In this document: piece by piece, positions 22,979 to 36,400 of the stretch
Numbering within the stretch: the first letter of the stretch is position 1
Layout: each line of letters starts with the position of its first letter
Origin: Sequoia sempervirens
Taxonomy: Eukaryota > Streptophyta > Pinopsida > Cupressales > Cupressaceae
Assembly (NCBI GenBank): GCA_007258455.2
Contig: VDFB02193867.1
Location: 569,598,656-569,662,655, forward strand
Direction: 5' to 3'
Length of the DNA: 64,000 nucleotides
Translations under genes and position numbers: made by a program
The notes under the pieces: generated by a model
The model's database searches: none
Told to the model about the DNA's origin: nothing
Seen by the model: the letters and a program-made list of their open reading frames with translations, nothing else

Positions 22979-25395
22979 CATTCACCAAGCAAGAAAAACA
23001 TGAAGCTCAAATACCAAGGGGCTTTTCCAACAACCTTTGTTGCTTCAAATATTGATGAGATCAAGGATACCAAGATTGGACATGTTGATATGTCTGAGTT
23101 TCTGGAAAGGATGAAGAAGCAACTATTGGATGTAGGCATGGTATGTGTTGTGGAAAGCAATATCTGATTGGTGGTTGCATTTCTAGTAGCAACACATAAT
23201 CCTGAGTTCGTACTTGCAATAGCAACTCACTATGATAAAAAAGAACCAAAAGTGTCAAGGATGCATATGGGAATATGGTCATAAGATTGGATGAATAATT
23301 ATTTGATAAGATCTTCATATGTCCAAGCATTGATACACACACTGATTTCACCATCGACAATGCACAAGCTCATTATGACGAGAATCCAGACAAGTGTAAG
23401 AGGGAAATCAATACAAGGTGGCTCAAGAACCCGAGGCCAAATGTCTCAAGATGGCCCAAAGCATTCCTCAAAGTAATTTCATTGAGGAGGTAAATGACTT
23501 GATCACCCTTCTCAATAGAATTAACGGATTGCCCACTTCTTCCACTTTTCAAGAGTGGATGTACTTGTATATTCATGTCATAAGGAAGAGGCAACAATAG
23601 ATTTTCTGGGGTAAATAGATTAGTGATTCCATCCATGATCAACTCACAAAGGTTTCCACCTCATTGAAGTTTTATATGACTTCATACTTAGTCTATGTTA
23701 CAACATCAATGTAGAATTTTCCAGGGTTGACATCAGAGGGTGACAAAGGCATGTTCTAGTTTACCAGTATTACTCACAGTTGACCCTAAAGAAAAGTATT
23801 CAACATTTCAAGAGGGTCAATGATGCCTTCTTCACTACATATTTGTGTATGTTTGGCAGAGATCTTGAGAAGAGGAGAGTGTCAAACAAAGCATGGGTGG
23901 TAGTCAATAAGGTTGGCTGTATGTTCTTGCAACTCCCCACCTTTACATAAGTATGAGTTGGGTGCTTCGTCAGATACCCATATATACTTCCAAGGTATCA
24001 TAGTGACAAGATCATACTCATGGAGTTGTGTAGGAAAATCATGGCAGTTCATAGCAGGTAGGTTGAATCACACAAGCTTGGATTCAATTTCCCTCTCACA
24101 ATCAACAAGTACTTTATTACCACATCTCCCAAAGCCAAGGCAATGAAAATAGAGATGCAATGGGTCATAGTGAAACATACAAAAGGAGGCCTGACTTCGA
24201 TTATAGAGGAATGAAGGAAAATCTCAAGAAGAGCTATACACATGTGCATAGATTGGAGGATACATGGGAAGATTGCAAGACAGATGAAGACGTAAGGAAG
24301 ATTGACTATTGTCGGCTTACCTTAGATCAGACTGTGAACTTGAATCTAGTTGATATTCTAGAAGATATGGAGGATGAAGATAATATCCTTAATCCCGCTT
24401 ATGAAGGAAATTGCATTGCTAAGACTCCTCTTCCTCCCATCTAGTGGTCCAAAAAGGAAATGATCTCCATCAGGGAAAGGTTCCAACTGATTTTGACTAA
24501 CACCAATGTTTGGTTGTAGGAGAGGGGAATTAAATTGAAGTATTTTAATACTAGGTTTGAAGAAGAAGAAAGTGAAGGGCGTGCTAGGAAAAAGATAGAT
24601 ATTAGAACAAAGAATAAGGGTGATGTACCGAGTACTAGTAAAACCCCTAAGCCTAGGCTCATTTTCATAGTAAAATGGGGTAAGAGAAAGGATTCAGAAG
24701 GGCCATCTACTCTCAAAGAAGAAACAATATCTCAAGATGAAGAACAAGGAGATAATGGTCTAGATGAAGAAGCACAAGAATCTCCACATGAGTCTGCTTT
24801 GGAAGAATCTCCTATTTATTTTTCTCCCATTACTGCTACATTTTCCAATCCTACTCTTCTTGATGTTTCAATTGAAGAGTCTTTGCCTTCTGTTACCATT
24901 TTTGTTGTTGCTCCTACCATATTTGTTCAATCTATTAATTCATCTCCAATTTCGAGGTCTATTTTTGAGAGTCCTAAGAATAACTTTGAAATTTTTTTTG
25001 GGGCCTCACCTTCTTTTCCAAGTCTATCTTCTCCTGCTTTTGATGTGTCTACTCAATTTAAGTTGAATAAATTTATGGTTGAAACCTCACATAATGTTTC
25101 TAATATGGAAATTCCATCTACAATTTTAACCAACACCCCACCACTTGTGACTACTACTATTGTGAGTGCCACACCATGAAATCAAACTATGGTAACAGGT
25201 CTTGGAGAAGGTTCTTCTCCTCTTTCCCCTTACTTGGCCTCTCAGACACAGAAGAGAAAGAAGCAAGTCGTCTCTCTTGACAACTTCAATTTTGGTCAAT
25301 TGGTGCTCGTGAAGAGTAAATATACAAAGAAGCCCAAAACTATCTCAAGGGTGTTGGTGGACAAATCAAGCTACAAATATGCAGAGGTAGCATAG
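22979..25395 (+). pseudogene. Retroelement-like ORF remnant of unknown family
   Basis: Plus-strand open stretches in changing frames form one long broken coding region. The first part (about 22979-24150) is alpha-helical in style, with segments like FIEEVNDLITLLNRINGLP and LKFYMTSYLVYV. The second (24160-24444) is acidic. The third (24535-25179, 214 codons) is basic then serine/proline/threonine-rich. The last (25189-25395) ends in a lysine-rich tail with DNFNFGQLVLVKSKY. I find no RT, integrase or zinc knuckle. It looks like an accessory ORF of a gymnosperm LTR element, which is an inference. At least six stops or frameshifts disrupt it. Confidence 0.45.
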
Positions 25396-25467
25396 CCTCC
25401 TCCTGGTAAAATTGTAGAAGTGGTAGCATTAGCCCTTGGGTGAATGGGCCATGGCCCATAAGTCCAA

Positions 25468-25530
25468 GACACTCATTCTCCAATGTGATTTAATTATTAA
25501 TTGCATTAATTAAATGTTGGTTTCCCTTTT
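25468..25530 (+). repeat. 63-bp direct repeat, left copy
   Basis: GACACTCATTCTCCAATGTG... to ...GGTTTCCCTTTT is identical over 63 bases to 32049-32111. Weaker similarity extends about 36 bases upstream (CCCTTGGGTGAATG). The pair brackets the gag-protease remnant and may be pieces of its LTRs. Confidence 0.85.
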
Positions 25531-25539
25531 GGAAAACAA

Positions 25540-27300
25540 GCAAAATAAGGCTTTGAAATGCATAATTTATGTAATTAGAAGCTTAATTAGTCCAATTAAT
25601 CAAAGGACCCAAAAAAAGTGTGAAATTGTAAAGGGTATACAATTTCCTACACTACATTTATCCCCCACTTTAGTGAGAGTATGAACTTACGCTCAGAATC
25701 ACACTAAAGTAGACAAATATGCATCAAGAGAGGTCCAAGTGTAAAAATGTTAGAGAGATAGGATGACAAATATCAAAGAGGATGATCAAGCCCCTAGGAT
25801 CCAAGATCCCATGGCAAACCAACAGAAAGACAAAGGAACACACAAGATGTGTAAGATACGTGCAATAAGACAAGATACACAAGCATATAATGTCAAAGCT
25901 AATGAAAAGAGGGAGAATGGATCAAGCCTTGACTATTTGTCCAAATGAGATGAATCAAGCCTCAATTGTTTGTCCATAAAATATGCTCACAAGGGATAGT
26001 ACAGTTTTATATACACTAGGTGAGCCCCAAAGGCTAAGAAACACACACTAGGTCTACAAGGTGTGAACTCACGACAAGGCGGCAGATGGAAAAGTCATGC
26101 CAGGTCTACAAGCCTTCCATAATTCAAGCATACCAAAATTTATACTCCCTGATAACTTTGATAAGGTGCCACAATATGATCGAGATTTTATGCCAATGCT
26201 ACACTAAGTTCAACCTCTGTGAACAAAAGTGAAGCAAAAAATGTAAATGTCAATGTCAGTGTCAAAATAATGCCAATGTATAATGAATTACTAAACACCA
26301 TGCTATGAGAAATTAATTTAAAGTAGAAATGATATATGCCAATTGTTTAAAAGGGTGATGAGAGCTTATTTGGAAATCCCTATGCCAAACATATGCTTCC
26401 AAATAAAGATACATCATGAAAAAGGAGGGTGCCCCCACATGCAATCCAAAGATAACACATAAGGGATCCATAGATTCGGGGTCAACGCATGTCTTTGCTA
26501 CAGTGATAGAATAGAGATTAGAACCATCACCATTCCTGAAATATCTCGTGGAACAACGAACACAAAGGAGGAATGACACATAGAGAGATAGAAGACAAAC
26601 ACTCTTTTTGGGTCAACATGGAGGAGATCTAAATGTCTCAACACTTTGCATTGTCCCCAAAAGGAAAACACAAGACAAAGACAATGTTTACAACAGATAG
26701 AATAATGTAGATACAAATAGAAGGATGTCGAGACAAATTTCACTTTCTTTGTATACTTGCACCAACGGAGTAACAAGGGTCATCCAAAGAAAACTCACAA
26801 ACATAAAGGTACGTCAAGCAACACAGTACAGGGGATCATATTATGCACATGCAATCACAAAGAACATGGAAAGAACAAATCTAGTATGAAAAATGTGATC
26901 CAACCTAAAGCAAGTCGTTTGCATCCCAATATTGCTCATTATATATGAAAGGCGAATAAGTAGTCAAAGGGGCAACAACAAGTGTCATATTTGGACAATC
27001 TCCATGTTCAACACATGGTGATGCACTCTCGTTAAGAGGATCATTACGGTTGCCCCCATCTAAATTCATGGAAAATGAAAATAACAAATTCATCTCATTA
27101 TGCACTTATTCATCAATCTTAGTAGTCTCATCATCATCCAAATCAATCGCAATAAGAGGTTTTATAATAATCCCTTTTGAATCTTATTTCAGTTCAATGC
27201 CTTGTTGTGATGGAAGTTGGATGTTATCTTGAGTTGTTTCCATGGGTGTAGGTGATATTTGTTTATGTTTTTCTTCTAATTGATGAGTGATAGAGCGATA
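25540..27300. other. Non-coding stretch, probably LTR or retroelement leader
   Basis: Only short, motif-free ORFs are present. Position between the left 63-bp repeat and the gag-protease remnant suggests a decayed 3' part of that element, with RT, RNase H and integrase missing. No tRNA or microsatellite was seen. Confidence 0.4.
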
Positions 27301-27324
27301 TCTACACCTACGCTCTTTAGCAAT

Positions 27325-30117
27325 TTAGTTTCTTTTGTTGCGATTTACAAGTTGCAATAGTGTAGGAGCGGGCTTATCAACCATTGGTTTCTTTTCTTCT
27401 TTTAAGGTAAGAACATAGGGAACTACAAGGGGTTGGGAAATTGTTGTCTCTTTAGGTTTATAAACTTTTTTTATATTTGGAGGGACAAAAGGGGTCATCT
27501 TATTGTCTCTTGGTTTTTTGTAGGAAATAGGTTTTGGAATTACGACAAATTTGTCTTGGTTACTTGGAAGGGCTTGTGGTTCAATCATAGGTTCATCAAT
27601 GGTAGGAGGATAACCATGGACTCAACAATATTGTTAAGAAATAATTCTGCTATATGCTTTGCCTTGAATTTTTTATAAGATTTGAAAAAGAAGTCTTCTC
27701 GAGGCTTTATAGGTTCCATAGGTCTAGGTTAAAATAAATCTAATGAAAAATTTCCATGAGAAGACAAGGGATGAAACCTACTATGATGAACTATAAATAT
27801 CTCATTCACAACAGGAAACTTTATGCACTTATGAATAACCGATGGGACAACATTCATGGAGTGTAACCATGAGTATCCTGGCTTCACATGAAATTGGTCT
27901 GATGAAGGAATGATGGAAAATGACACATCTAATTTTTTAGATCCAACTTTTAATGGAAGAGTGATCAAACCTATTGTAGGGAAAGAAAAACCATTATATG
28001 TTTTAATCCATGATTTTGTTTTGTCATGAGTATCTTTATAAATCTCTTGCACAAATAAGAATTCCTCGATGATCACATTCTCTGCACATGCATGATCAAT
28101 AAATATTTATTTGTGTAGGTATGTTATTGATACAACCTACAATGTAGAGAGGAACATTAGGAAAATGTTTAAGTGCATCATCACCAGTAAAAGAAATGTT
28201 AGGTTTCAAAGTGGTTTGGCCCTTACGAGGTTGAATGCTAATGAATCCAATCATGGCACTATGATCTTCCTCATTATCACTCTTATCATCATCGAGTATA
28301 TGTTGTGTTGTGTCAATATTCATCACATCATTCTTGTTATCACTAGCTTTTACAAATGAGATGGAATGGTTTGGCATTGGGTTGGTAAAGATTTACAATT
28401 TTTGGTTAGGTGGGGCAACAAATTTGTTTCCTTGATATGTTAACACCACCCAACGGGATGTGATTGGAATTAATGAGGTCTTGCACTATATGTTTAAGAC
28501 ACATACATCTTTTTGTGTCATGTCAAATTTGTCAATGATAATGGAAAACGTTATTTGGATTATGGTTTGGAGGTGCAAGCTTGGTTGTATCAAGAGGTCT
28601 AATGTGAGGCAAGGTAATTAGGTTCGTACTCAAGAGTTGCAACATAACTGAATGGAGGGTATCAAGTAACATTTTGAATTCCCTACTCTTATCCCGAAAT
28701 TGGCATACATTTGTTGTTTTTATGGAAGCCACTTGAGACTCAACATGTTGATTTTTTTGAGGTGGATTTATTTGTATAAAGCCCTTGTTTGGTTTCTTGA
28801 ATGGTTGAAAATTTTTATGATGCATAGTTTTAGATTTTTCAAGATGGGTTGAAGGGGTTTTGTCTACACCTTGGTTAAGCAAGTTCTAATAATCATGGAG
28901 ATTCATGCATAAGTGTGTAAAAGAGGGAAATTTCATCATCCCAAGCTTGAATTGAATATTTTTTTATAAATTATCAATGAACATCCTTTGAAGGTTAACA
29001 TCTAGAAGCTTAATGTTGATTTGTGAGTAAAGCAATTGATAATGTGCTATGAAATTAGTGACCTTTTCATCATCCTTTTGTTTGCATTTCATTAAATCAG
29101 GTAAGGCCATATTGGGACCAATTTGCACTTGGAAAATGGTTAATGAAGGCATCAACAAGCTCATTGAATTAATGAATTGAGTTATTTGGTAAAGAGCAAA
29201 ACCATTCCAAAGTTGTATCTTTCAAGGACCTAGGAAAAAGCTTGGCCAAGAGCTTGTCTTCAAAAATGAAGTCACTACATAAGGTTGTGTATGGTGAGAG
29301 ATGGTTACTAGGATCTCCTTTACCACCATATTTCTCAAATCTAGGAGTCTCTATGCCTTGTAGAATTTTTTCTCTCAATATCTCCAAGGATAATGGATTT
29401 CTTTTGACATATTATGAAGGTTGACCATTATCAAACATTTTGCAAAAGTTGGTTAAGGACGGAATCATTGGTTGTGTGTTGAGATGGAGGGGACTATGGC
29501 AGAGGTGTATATGTGTTGGGAGGACAAGTGAATTGTAAGTTTGTGAGAGGTGGGGGGTTAGGAGGTATGATTTTTGAATCCACAAAGCTAAGAGGATTTC
29601 CAGTGGAAATACCCAAAGTTGGAGTGATATTGTTGGTTGGTTGCATTATTGTAGTGACAATTGAATTGGTATATGTAGGAATAGAGGTTATGGGTGTAGG
29701 GGGAGGAATTTGGTTTCCCAAAGATTGAGCACAACTAGCTATTGTAGGAATGTGATTATCAATATTATGAGCTAAGCTACACACAATCTCTAATCCTTAG
29801 TCATTATCAAGAATTCTCCTCATGTTATCTATGATAGGAACGATAATACCAACAATTTACTCTGTACTCACAAAATATTGAAGTTTTTCTAAATCTTTTT
29901 CTATTTGTTTCAGCTTCTCTTGAGGGACATGAGCAATTGAGGTTTCAACATCAGTGTAAGTGGTTGATGGTAGGGTGGTCATGAGACATGTGACATCAAG
30001 GATATGGTCCAAAAAGGGTTGAATAGTGTCAACACTATGAGTGAAAGAGTTGAAAAACCCAAGATCCACTGTGAATGTACTATTGCGGGATACCATGAGT
30101 CTCGAACTATGTCTCAT
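27325..30117 (-). pseudogene. Ty3/gypsy gag-protease remnant without pol
   Basis: Reading leftward on the minus strand: an N-terminal gag segment (30117-29857, starting MRHSSRLM), a proline/threonine-rich linker (29784-29494), a Retrotrans_gag core (29387-28964, with FEKYGGKGDPSNHL and LFPRSLKDTTLEWF), then a zinc-knuckle relic at about 28545-28508 reading FHYH and HDTKRC around stops. An aspartic-protease-like region follows (28377-27729) with LPLKVGSKKLDVSFSI, where the active-site triad is degraded to D-H-A. RT, RNase H and integrase do not follow. Frame changes and stops are frequent. Gag packages element RNA; this copy can no longer do so. The superfamily is clear and the lineage is Tat-like at best. 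Confidence 0.8.
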
Positions 30118-32009
30118 TGAAGTATTGGCAATATGACACTAGGTTGTAATACTCATACAAGTTTCACCTAACCAAAAGTGTACCAAAAATGGATAAAAAG
30201 CACTAAATAAAGATAGTCAGATCTAGCATATAAGATTTACTGAAAAAATTGAAAATGATGTCTTTTTAATGCCAATTTTTACTTTTGAATAATGCACTTG
30301 TTTTGATCAATTGACTTAAAAGCAAACAACTACATAAAACTGTAACTTCTAAAACTACAACTAAGATCTACAAACAATAAGAAATAAAGCAGATAGAGAT
30401 AAATTTATTCCCAAAATTTAAAAAGACACTTGTACAAGGACAGGTTTTCCCAAGGGCGAATGGGTCTTTGTATAGGGTTTTGAAAAATTAAAATATGATT
30501 TTTTGAGTTAATGTTTAAATTATTTGTTTCAAGTTTTAAATAGATTCTTTTAGTTACAAATTTCCAAAATTTGATGATTAAATTCACATGCAATTTGATG
30601 GCAAAAAGCAAACAAAATGACAACTTTTTGAGATGCAATTTTGATTGAATTTTCTAATGTAAATGACTAAAAGACACCCCTAATGCAACTAATATGTAGA
30701 ATGCATACAATATTTTTGAATTTTTTGTGAATTTAAATGATTCAAAATATAATTTTGAAACCATAAATGAGATGAAAAAAAACTAATGCAAATCCTAGAT
30801 CTAGGGTTTTAGAGACTTCCAAATCAAAATTTATGATATACAATGTTGGGTTCACTAAAATGATATATGAAAAAAGGAAGGAGGTAGTAAGTGTGTTCAC
30901 CAATATGAAAGGTGTGTGATCTATAGGTTCAAATACACTTACACTTCTCTTAATTTCATTAGAAAAAGAGATCTCAAAGGTATAGGATTTACTTTCAACC
31001 TTGAGGTGAGTCAACCCTATTTTGGGATTTGGTGTTTTCTTATGACATAAATGACTGATTTGCAATGTTTTGGAATGATTTAAAGTCCACAAACTAAATT
31101 AATTAGATGACCTAACACTTGAAATGTATAATTATATGATAATAGAAACAAAAAATGACAATTTGCAGGTAGATATGAGAAGGATCTGATAGTGTGCACC
31201 TTTGATAAAAGTTGGGTTCTAGGGCCTGTAGCAGGACTAGTTCACCCCTAGGTGAATGGGTCCTTGATTAGGGCTCCAAAATCAATTTTTTATAGTCCTT
31301 GATTTTTGGAAAGACGGAAATAAAATTTGTACTTGAGTTTTCATGACTTGACAACAATGTTGACAACTTTGACAACTTTGCAAAATTTCTCCTTTGATCA
31401 ACTTTCAGTCCTTCTTCATGTGTAAATATGCACATACAAAGAGAGAATAAAAAATGTTTTTTTTTGGTGTGAATGAGGGTTTTCCTTTGTCAAAACCCAA
31501 GTTTGGTAATTAAACCTTGATAATGAAATAATGACAAAATGAAGGAATTGATGAATGAACAGAGCTTGTTACAACTCACCAAACCCTTAATGGCTACCCT
31601 TAGAGGATAGAAGTCAAACAAATCACTCCAAGGATTGATCTTGCTTTGCTTGATTGATTGGACACTTGAAAATGCTTGGATGCTTTAGGATCAACAATGC
31701 ATAGTAGCCTTCACAAGATGACATGAATGCACATGAAATTTGACATGATGATTAGGATCTTGATTTGTTGCATCGAATGAGTGATAAATCTACTCTTGAA
31801 TGCTCTTGAAAATAATATTTTCTCTTAAATTAATCTCATAAAGTGTGTTGTTTGATTGGAATTGATAAAATTACTATGTATTTATAGGTGTTTATCTAAT
31901 TTCTCAAAAATTAGATTCCAAAGGCTGACAATTGCATATGAAATTTGAATAATTAAAATACCACCAAAAACATATTTAAAAATGGGTCATGGCACTTAAA
32001 GGGAACTTG
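30118..32009. other. Non-coding stretch with recurring hairpin motif
   Basis: This is AT-rich DNA upstream of the minus-strand gag, probably its leader and 5' LTR. A palindromic word of the type TTCACCC-GGGTGAATGGGTC appears at 30445-30460 (decayed), 31241-31256 and again at 32010-32025, about 780-800 bp apart. Confidence 0.45.
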
Positions 32010-32053
32010 TTCACCCTTGGGTGAATGTGTCCTAGCCCATAATTCTAGGACAC
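32010..32053. other. Two adjacent perfect hairpins
   Basis: TTCACCC-TT-GGGTGAA (32010-32025) is followed after one base by GTGTCCTAG, nine loop bases, and CTAGGACAC (32027-32053). Stems are 7 and 9 bp without mismatches. They sit directly against the 63-bp repeat. Confidence 0.85.
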
Positions 32054-32111
32054 TCATTCTCCAATGTGATTTAATTATTAATTGCATTAATTAAATGTTG
32101 GTTTCCCTTTT
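32049..32111 (+). repeat. 63-bp direct repeat, right copy
   Basis: Identical over 63 bases to 25468-25530. Sequence diverges soon after TTTCCCTTTT on both sides. Confidence 0.85.
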
Positions 32112-32779
32112 AGAAAATATAAGGGAAAAGTTGGAAAGGTTCGTGATTGTTTTACCCTACCAAGGCTTATGCATCTTGAAGAGCTTCCTTGACTTGTACA
32201 CATGCATCAATTGTTTGCTTTCTCTAAGTGACTAATTATCCATTCACATCCTTAACTAGAGAAAGGAAAAGGAGGAAATTAGTAATTGTTTGATCTTCTT
32301 CAATATGATATCCCAAGAAAAAATCCATAACAACATCAAGTAATGGAATTTAATTTGTGGTGTTGTAGTTTTTCTCTTTAATGTGCATGCATCTCTCTTC
32401 CCTCTGTAGGTTGGCCTCTTCGCATGATATGACAATTTGATCATGTGGGAAGATCAAGTCATGTGCACCATGACTTGACTACAAGAAGGAATACTTGGTT
32501 CCTTTTTCATGTCATTTCCTACACGTTCTTCTAGTGGCTAAGATTGAACTGATTGTGCCTCTTCATTTAGATTTTCTCCCTCTAGAACTTCATGTCAAGA
32601 GATTTTGACACCTTTTTCTTTTTTACTACTCATTATTGTACTAGGATTTTATTTCTCTTTATCACTTTTTAGCACTATTATTTCTCATTTTATTCACTTC
32701 CCTTTGTTTCTTCTCACTATTGTACATGTATTTTTCATCTAATCTAGCAAAATTAATATTGCATCATGCATGCACTTAT

Positions 32780-33450
32780 TTCATTGTTGGTTTATACTCA
32801 TTTTAAAATTTCACCATTATTACATTGACATGGGCTATCATGTCTTCAAATGGTGGTTTGGACTTATAGGTTTGTAGTTGCATGAGTACCCATGGATGTT
32901 CAACATTGTGAGTGGGAAACTCATACTAGTCAATATTAGCACTATGTTCAAATTAAAAGCTTACATTAGTTGAATCATAACAACTACACTCATTTTATCC
33001 TTCCATGGAATTAGAAGTAGATGCATCATACTAATCACATTCATCTTTATAGTGCTCAAAACAATCTTCCTTGTAAAGAATTTATTCTTCTCTAATCACT
33101 AAGAGGATAATTGAATTTTTAAGGGGTGACAAGTTGAGCTTCTTATAATTCTAGCTCTACGAGAAGTTGTTGATTTTGTTGTTCAAGGTGATACAACACC
33201 TATTATTTTTGTTCGAATTCTTCTCTATAGCATTTTGTGTGTTCAAGGATACTTTCTAGCAATGTGTGTTTCAACATCCTGATATCTCATGCCAAAATTT
33301 GATATATTTGAGGGTCTATACCCATTCATCCTACTAATAATCATGTGATTCTTTTTAATTTAGCCTCTTGAAGTTCAATCGTTGTCAATTATTTGTGTAT
33401 CTCCATTTTAAGGTGATTTGGAAATTCATCTAATTTATCTTCATAACTAT
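32780..33450 (-). pseudogene. Glutamine/glutamate-rich retroelement ORF remnant
   Basis: The minus strand reads, between stops, stretches such as EDKLDEFPNHLKMEIH, LLESILEHTKCYREEFEQK and KEDCFEHYKDECD, typical of coiled-coil gag-like proteins. This is where the giant-LTR element inserted. Removing 33451-50005 and one target copy joins it in frame to minus-strand codons at about 50014-50080. I cannot name a family. Confidence 0.5.
33443..33450. other. Target-site duplication, left
   Basis: ATAACTAT lies directly before the left LTR and recurs at 50006-50013 directly after the right LTR. If the LTR is taken to begin three bases earlier (TATTGATGGG), the duplication is ATAAC, the 5-bp length usual for Ty3/gypsy. 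Confidence 0.85.
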
Positions 33451-36400
33451 TGATGGGTGTTTTAACACTTTCTCAACACAGGTAATGCGTAGGTGCATCA
33501 CCTCTCTTGAAAGACAATCTTCCACAATCAAATTGCAAAACACTATCCCAAGGTCTCTAATGTAAGGTCTTGATGGTGCTTGGAATACCTCAGTTGGTTC
33601 ATGTGATTTGCTGGAATCACAAGGCGGACTTACAGATGAGTTACAAAGCGTGGAAAGTTGGGTCTGCAAATGGAGTTCTTAAGATGAGGAAATGATTGTT
33701 TAGTTGTTGCAGGTTCAAACAACAGTCTTGAACTCCTATTTCAACTTTAGATTTGGATTTACAATGTGTAGTGAACCTTAGCATAGGTTATTTATTAAAA
33801 AAAAGAAAAAGGGCAGGGAAGAGAGGAAGTTTCTAGACCTGAAACTACAAATGAACAGTGATCATGGAGGCTGCTATAGTAGAAAAACTCCCTAAACTAG
33901 GTTTTGTTTGGCCAAGAGGATCGTACAATTACACAAAACCAATACAATCTTTTAAGGACTGCAGATTTTTAGATTACATACACACATCATGAACATGTAA
34001 TTGAACTGAGTTGCAACAATGAAGTAAGGAAGCTCAGACTAGCTTTACAAAGTGATTCATCATCAACAAACCACAAAAAGCATGAGCTGGAAATTCATCA
34101 AATACAATAACAACAAACACCATCATCACTTCCATTCAAGAAACTGACAACTAAATTAATATGAGAGTTGAACCATGCATGCATAATGAACAAACTTAAA
34201 AGAAACACCCAAATTCATGCAATGCTTCTCTCTATTGCTGTAGAATTCCTTTACACCAGTTCTCCAAACATTTACAAATGAGGGGGAGACCCCTATTTAT
34301 AGTTTTCTAAAACCCAAATGAATGGCTAGGATTGATTTACAATGAGTGGCTTAGATTTGATTACATTAGGGTTTCACCTACCCACCCATTATCCAACAAT
34401 TTAAAATACATCATTTTTCTCATTCCTATTTTGTCTTGTAGTGCCCAAATGCTATAGCATTTTGTCCTCTTGTAGATTGCCCTTTTCACTATAGCAAAAA
34501 CTGTCTGAAGGTTGCCCCCTTCCCTTGATGGATTTGCAACATTCTTCAATCAATCAAGTACACCCTGTTTGAAAATTTGCATCGTCATTGAATGAATCAG
34601 ACGATCTGAGGAGACATCCCCCATAATGGATCATGATCATTTGGGAAGGCAAAACAGCCCCCCCTTGCTTCAGACCTTAACAAGCAACCATCTGTCCTCT
34701 TAGTTATTGACTTTCTTCGATTGCATAGCCACTTGCTTAGCAGCTCATTTTGTGAGTTGACCATTGTTTAGACATACATTCTTCTGTTGGTAGTCTTTTT
34801 GGAAAACTCCATGTGCAGCTTCCTCCTATGGTAAACTCCCCTTGAAGATCTCTATTCCTGCACAAAATAGTAGATTAAATTAGATCCCCGCAAATAACAA
34901 TATGAAACCTCCTTTGAATATGGCTAGTTGACATTCGTGTGTTCATCTTAAATGATTGTCTAATTGCAATTTAGATATTCCAGTGCTTCATACTCTCTAA
35001 GCCACCAATGGTAAGCGATGATAGCATTAACAGGAATATTAGGGCTTTCCCTCATCACTCAAGCATGATCAACATTTTAATCCCATTTGGATTTTCCCTC
35101 ACATTCCCAGGATTCTTGCAGGTCATCCATGGTCGTTTCGCTTTAGAAAATTCCCCATTGATAGGATTAGTCCTTCATTTACCCGCTACCGGGCATCACA
35201 TACATTCCTGGGATAGCTTTCGTCTTCCCCGTAACTCAATGTGTAACTTCTCAACCATGTATTCGATACCACCTTTATTAGAATCCACACAATACCTGCT
35301 TTGATGTTGTTTCATATGCTCAAAAGCTTGAATTTTGATTTATTAAATCACAGTGTATCATTTGCTACAAATGCATCTCGTTGAATGATTTAGGGATGAG
35401 TCGAGCAACCCCCAGCCTGCCCATTAAATTAAGGCTTCAAATTCTATGCGATGCATGAGGAACAACCATGGCCATCGCAGGCTTCGCATGGTAAATGTCC
35501 GCCAAGAGAATGCGGACAAGGATGTGCGGGGAGCTGGGTGTGAATGCAACTTTTGGGCTCAATATATAGCAAGGAAGTTATTGCCCAATTGGAAAAGTGA
35601 GCATCAGAACCCACCAAGATAGCTTCTACGAGACTAACGATGCGGGCAACAGTGCCTCGAAGGCCGTGGCCAATATTTCATCCCCAAACGGCGAAGAGCA
35701 CATGGAGCCTCGTCCTCAAGCACCCACATGCTCATATTCACCTTCCGAAGGTAATGGCCCCGCTTGGACCTGCAATCATGGTCTTTGTAGTAATCAATAT
35801 CGTTGACCCTTTACCCATTGCCAGCTAGTAATTGATCTCATCCCTTACGACAACGTGGGTTTCTTAGTGTCGCCAATCTCCATGAAATTACCACTTCAAA
35901 AGGTTGGTAAGTTTAGTGAAAATGATGCGCCTTGTTGATCAGTATTGAGTGCAAAAGGGCCCCATCACCATTTTAATGTTGCATCACTTGTTTAACCGTG
36001 AGTAGAAGATCCAAGCATTAATCCATCTTAGTGGCAAGCCATCCCCAATGCGTTTCAGCAGAGAACATCATTTAAGAAGTTAGAGATGAAACATAATCAA
36101 TAAACCCACCATTGTTGAAGAAATGAGGCATAGGGGACACCCGTGAATAGTGCGGGGTCTGCAAGTGGAGCTTCCGCCAAGGGGGTCATGGGTTGGCAAC
36201 TTTAGGGAGACTTGGTGGAGAAATTGTGAATAACGACAGAGGTTTCAACGACGCTTCGAGATGCGGATCCCACATGGGGGAAGGTTGCATTATGTCCTTC
36301 GCACGATGCACTACCTCGCACTAGATGTGAGTGTTTATTGCAAGCCTCTCAACTTAAAATTAGTCGACCCTCCCTCATAGAGACCTCTCGTTTGTCCCAT

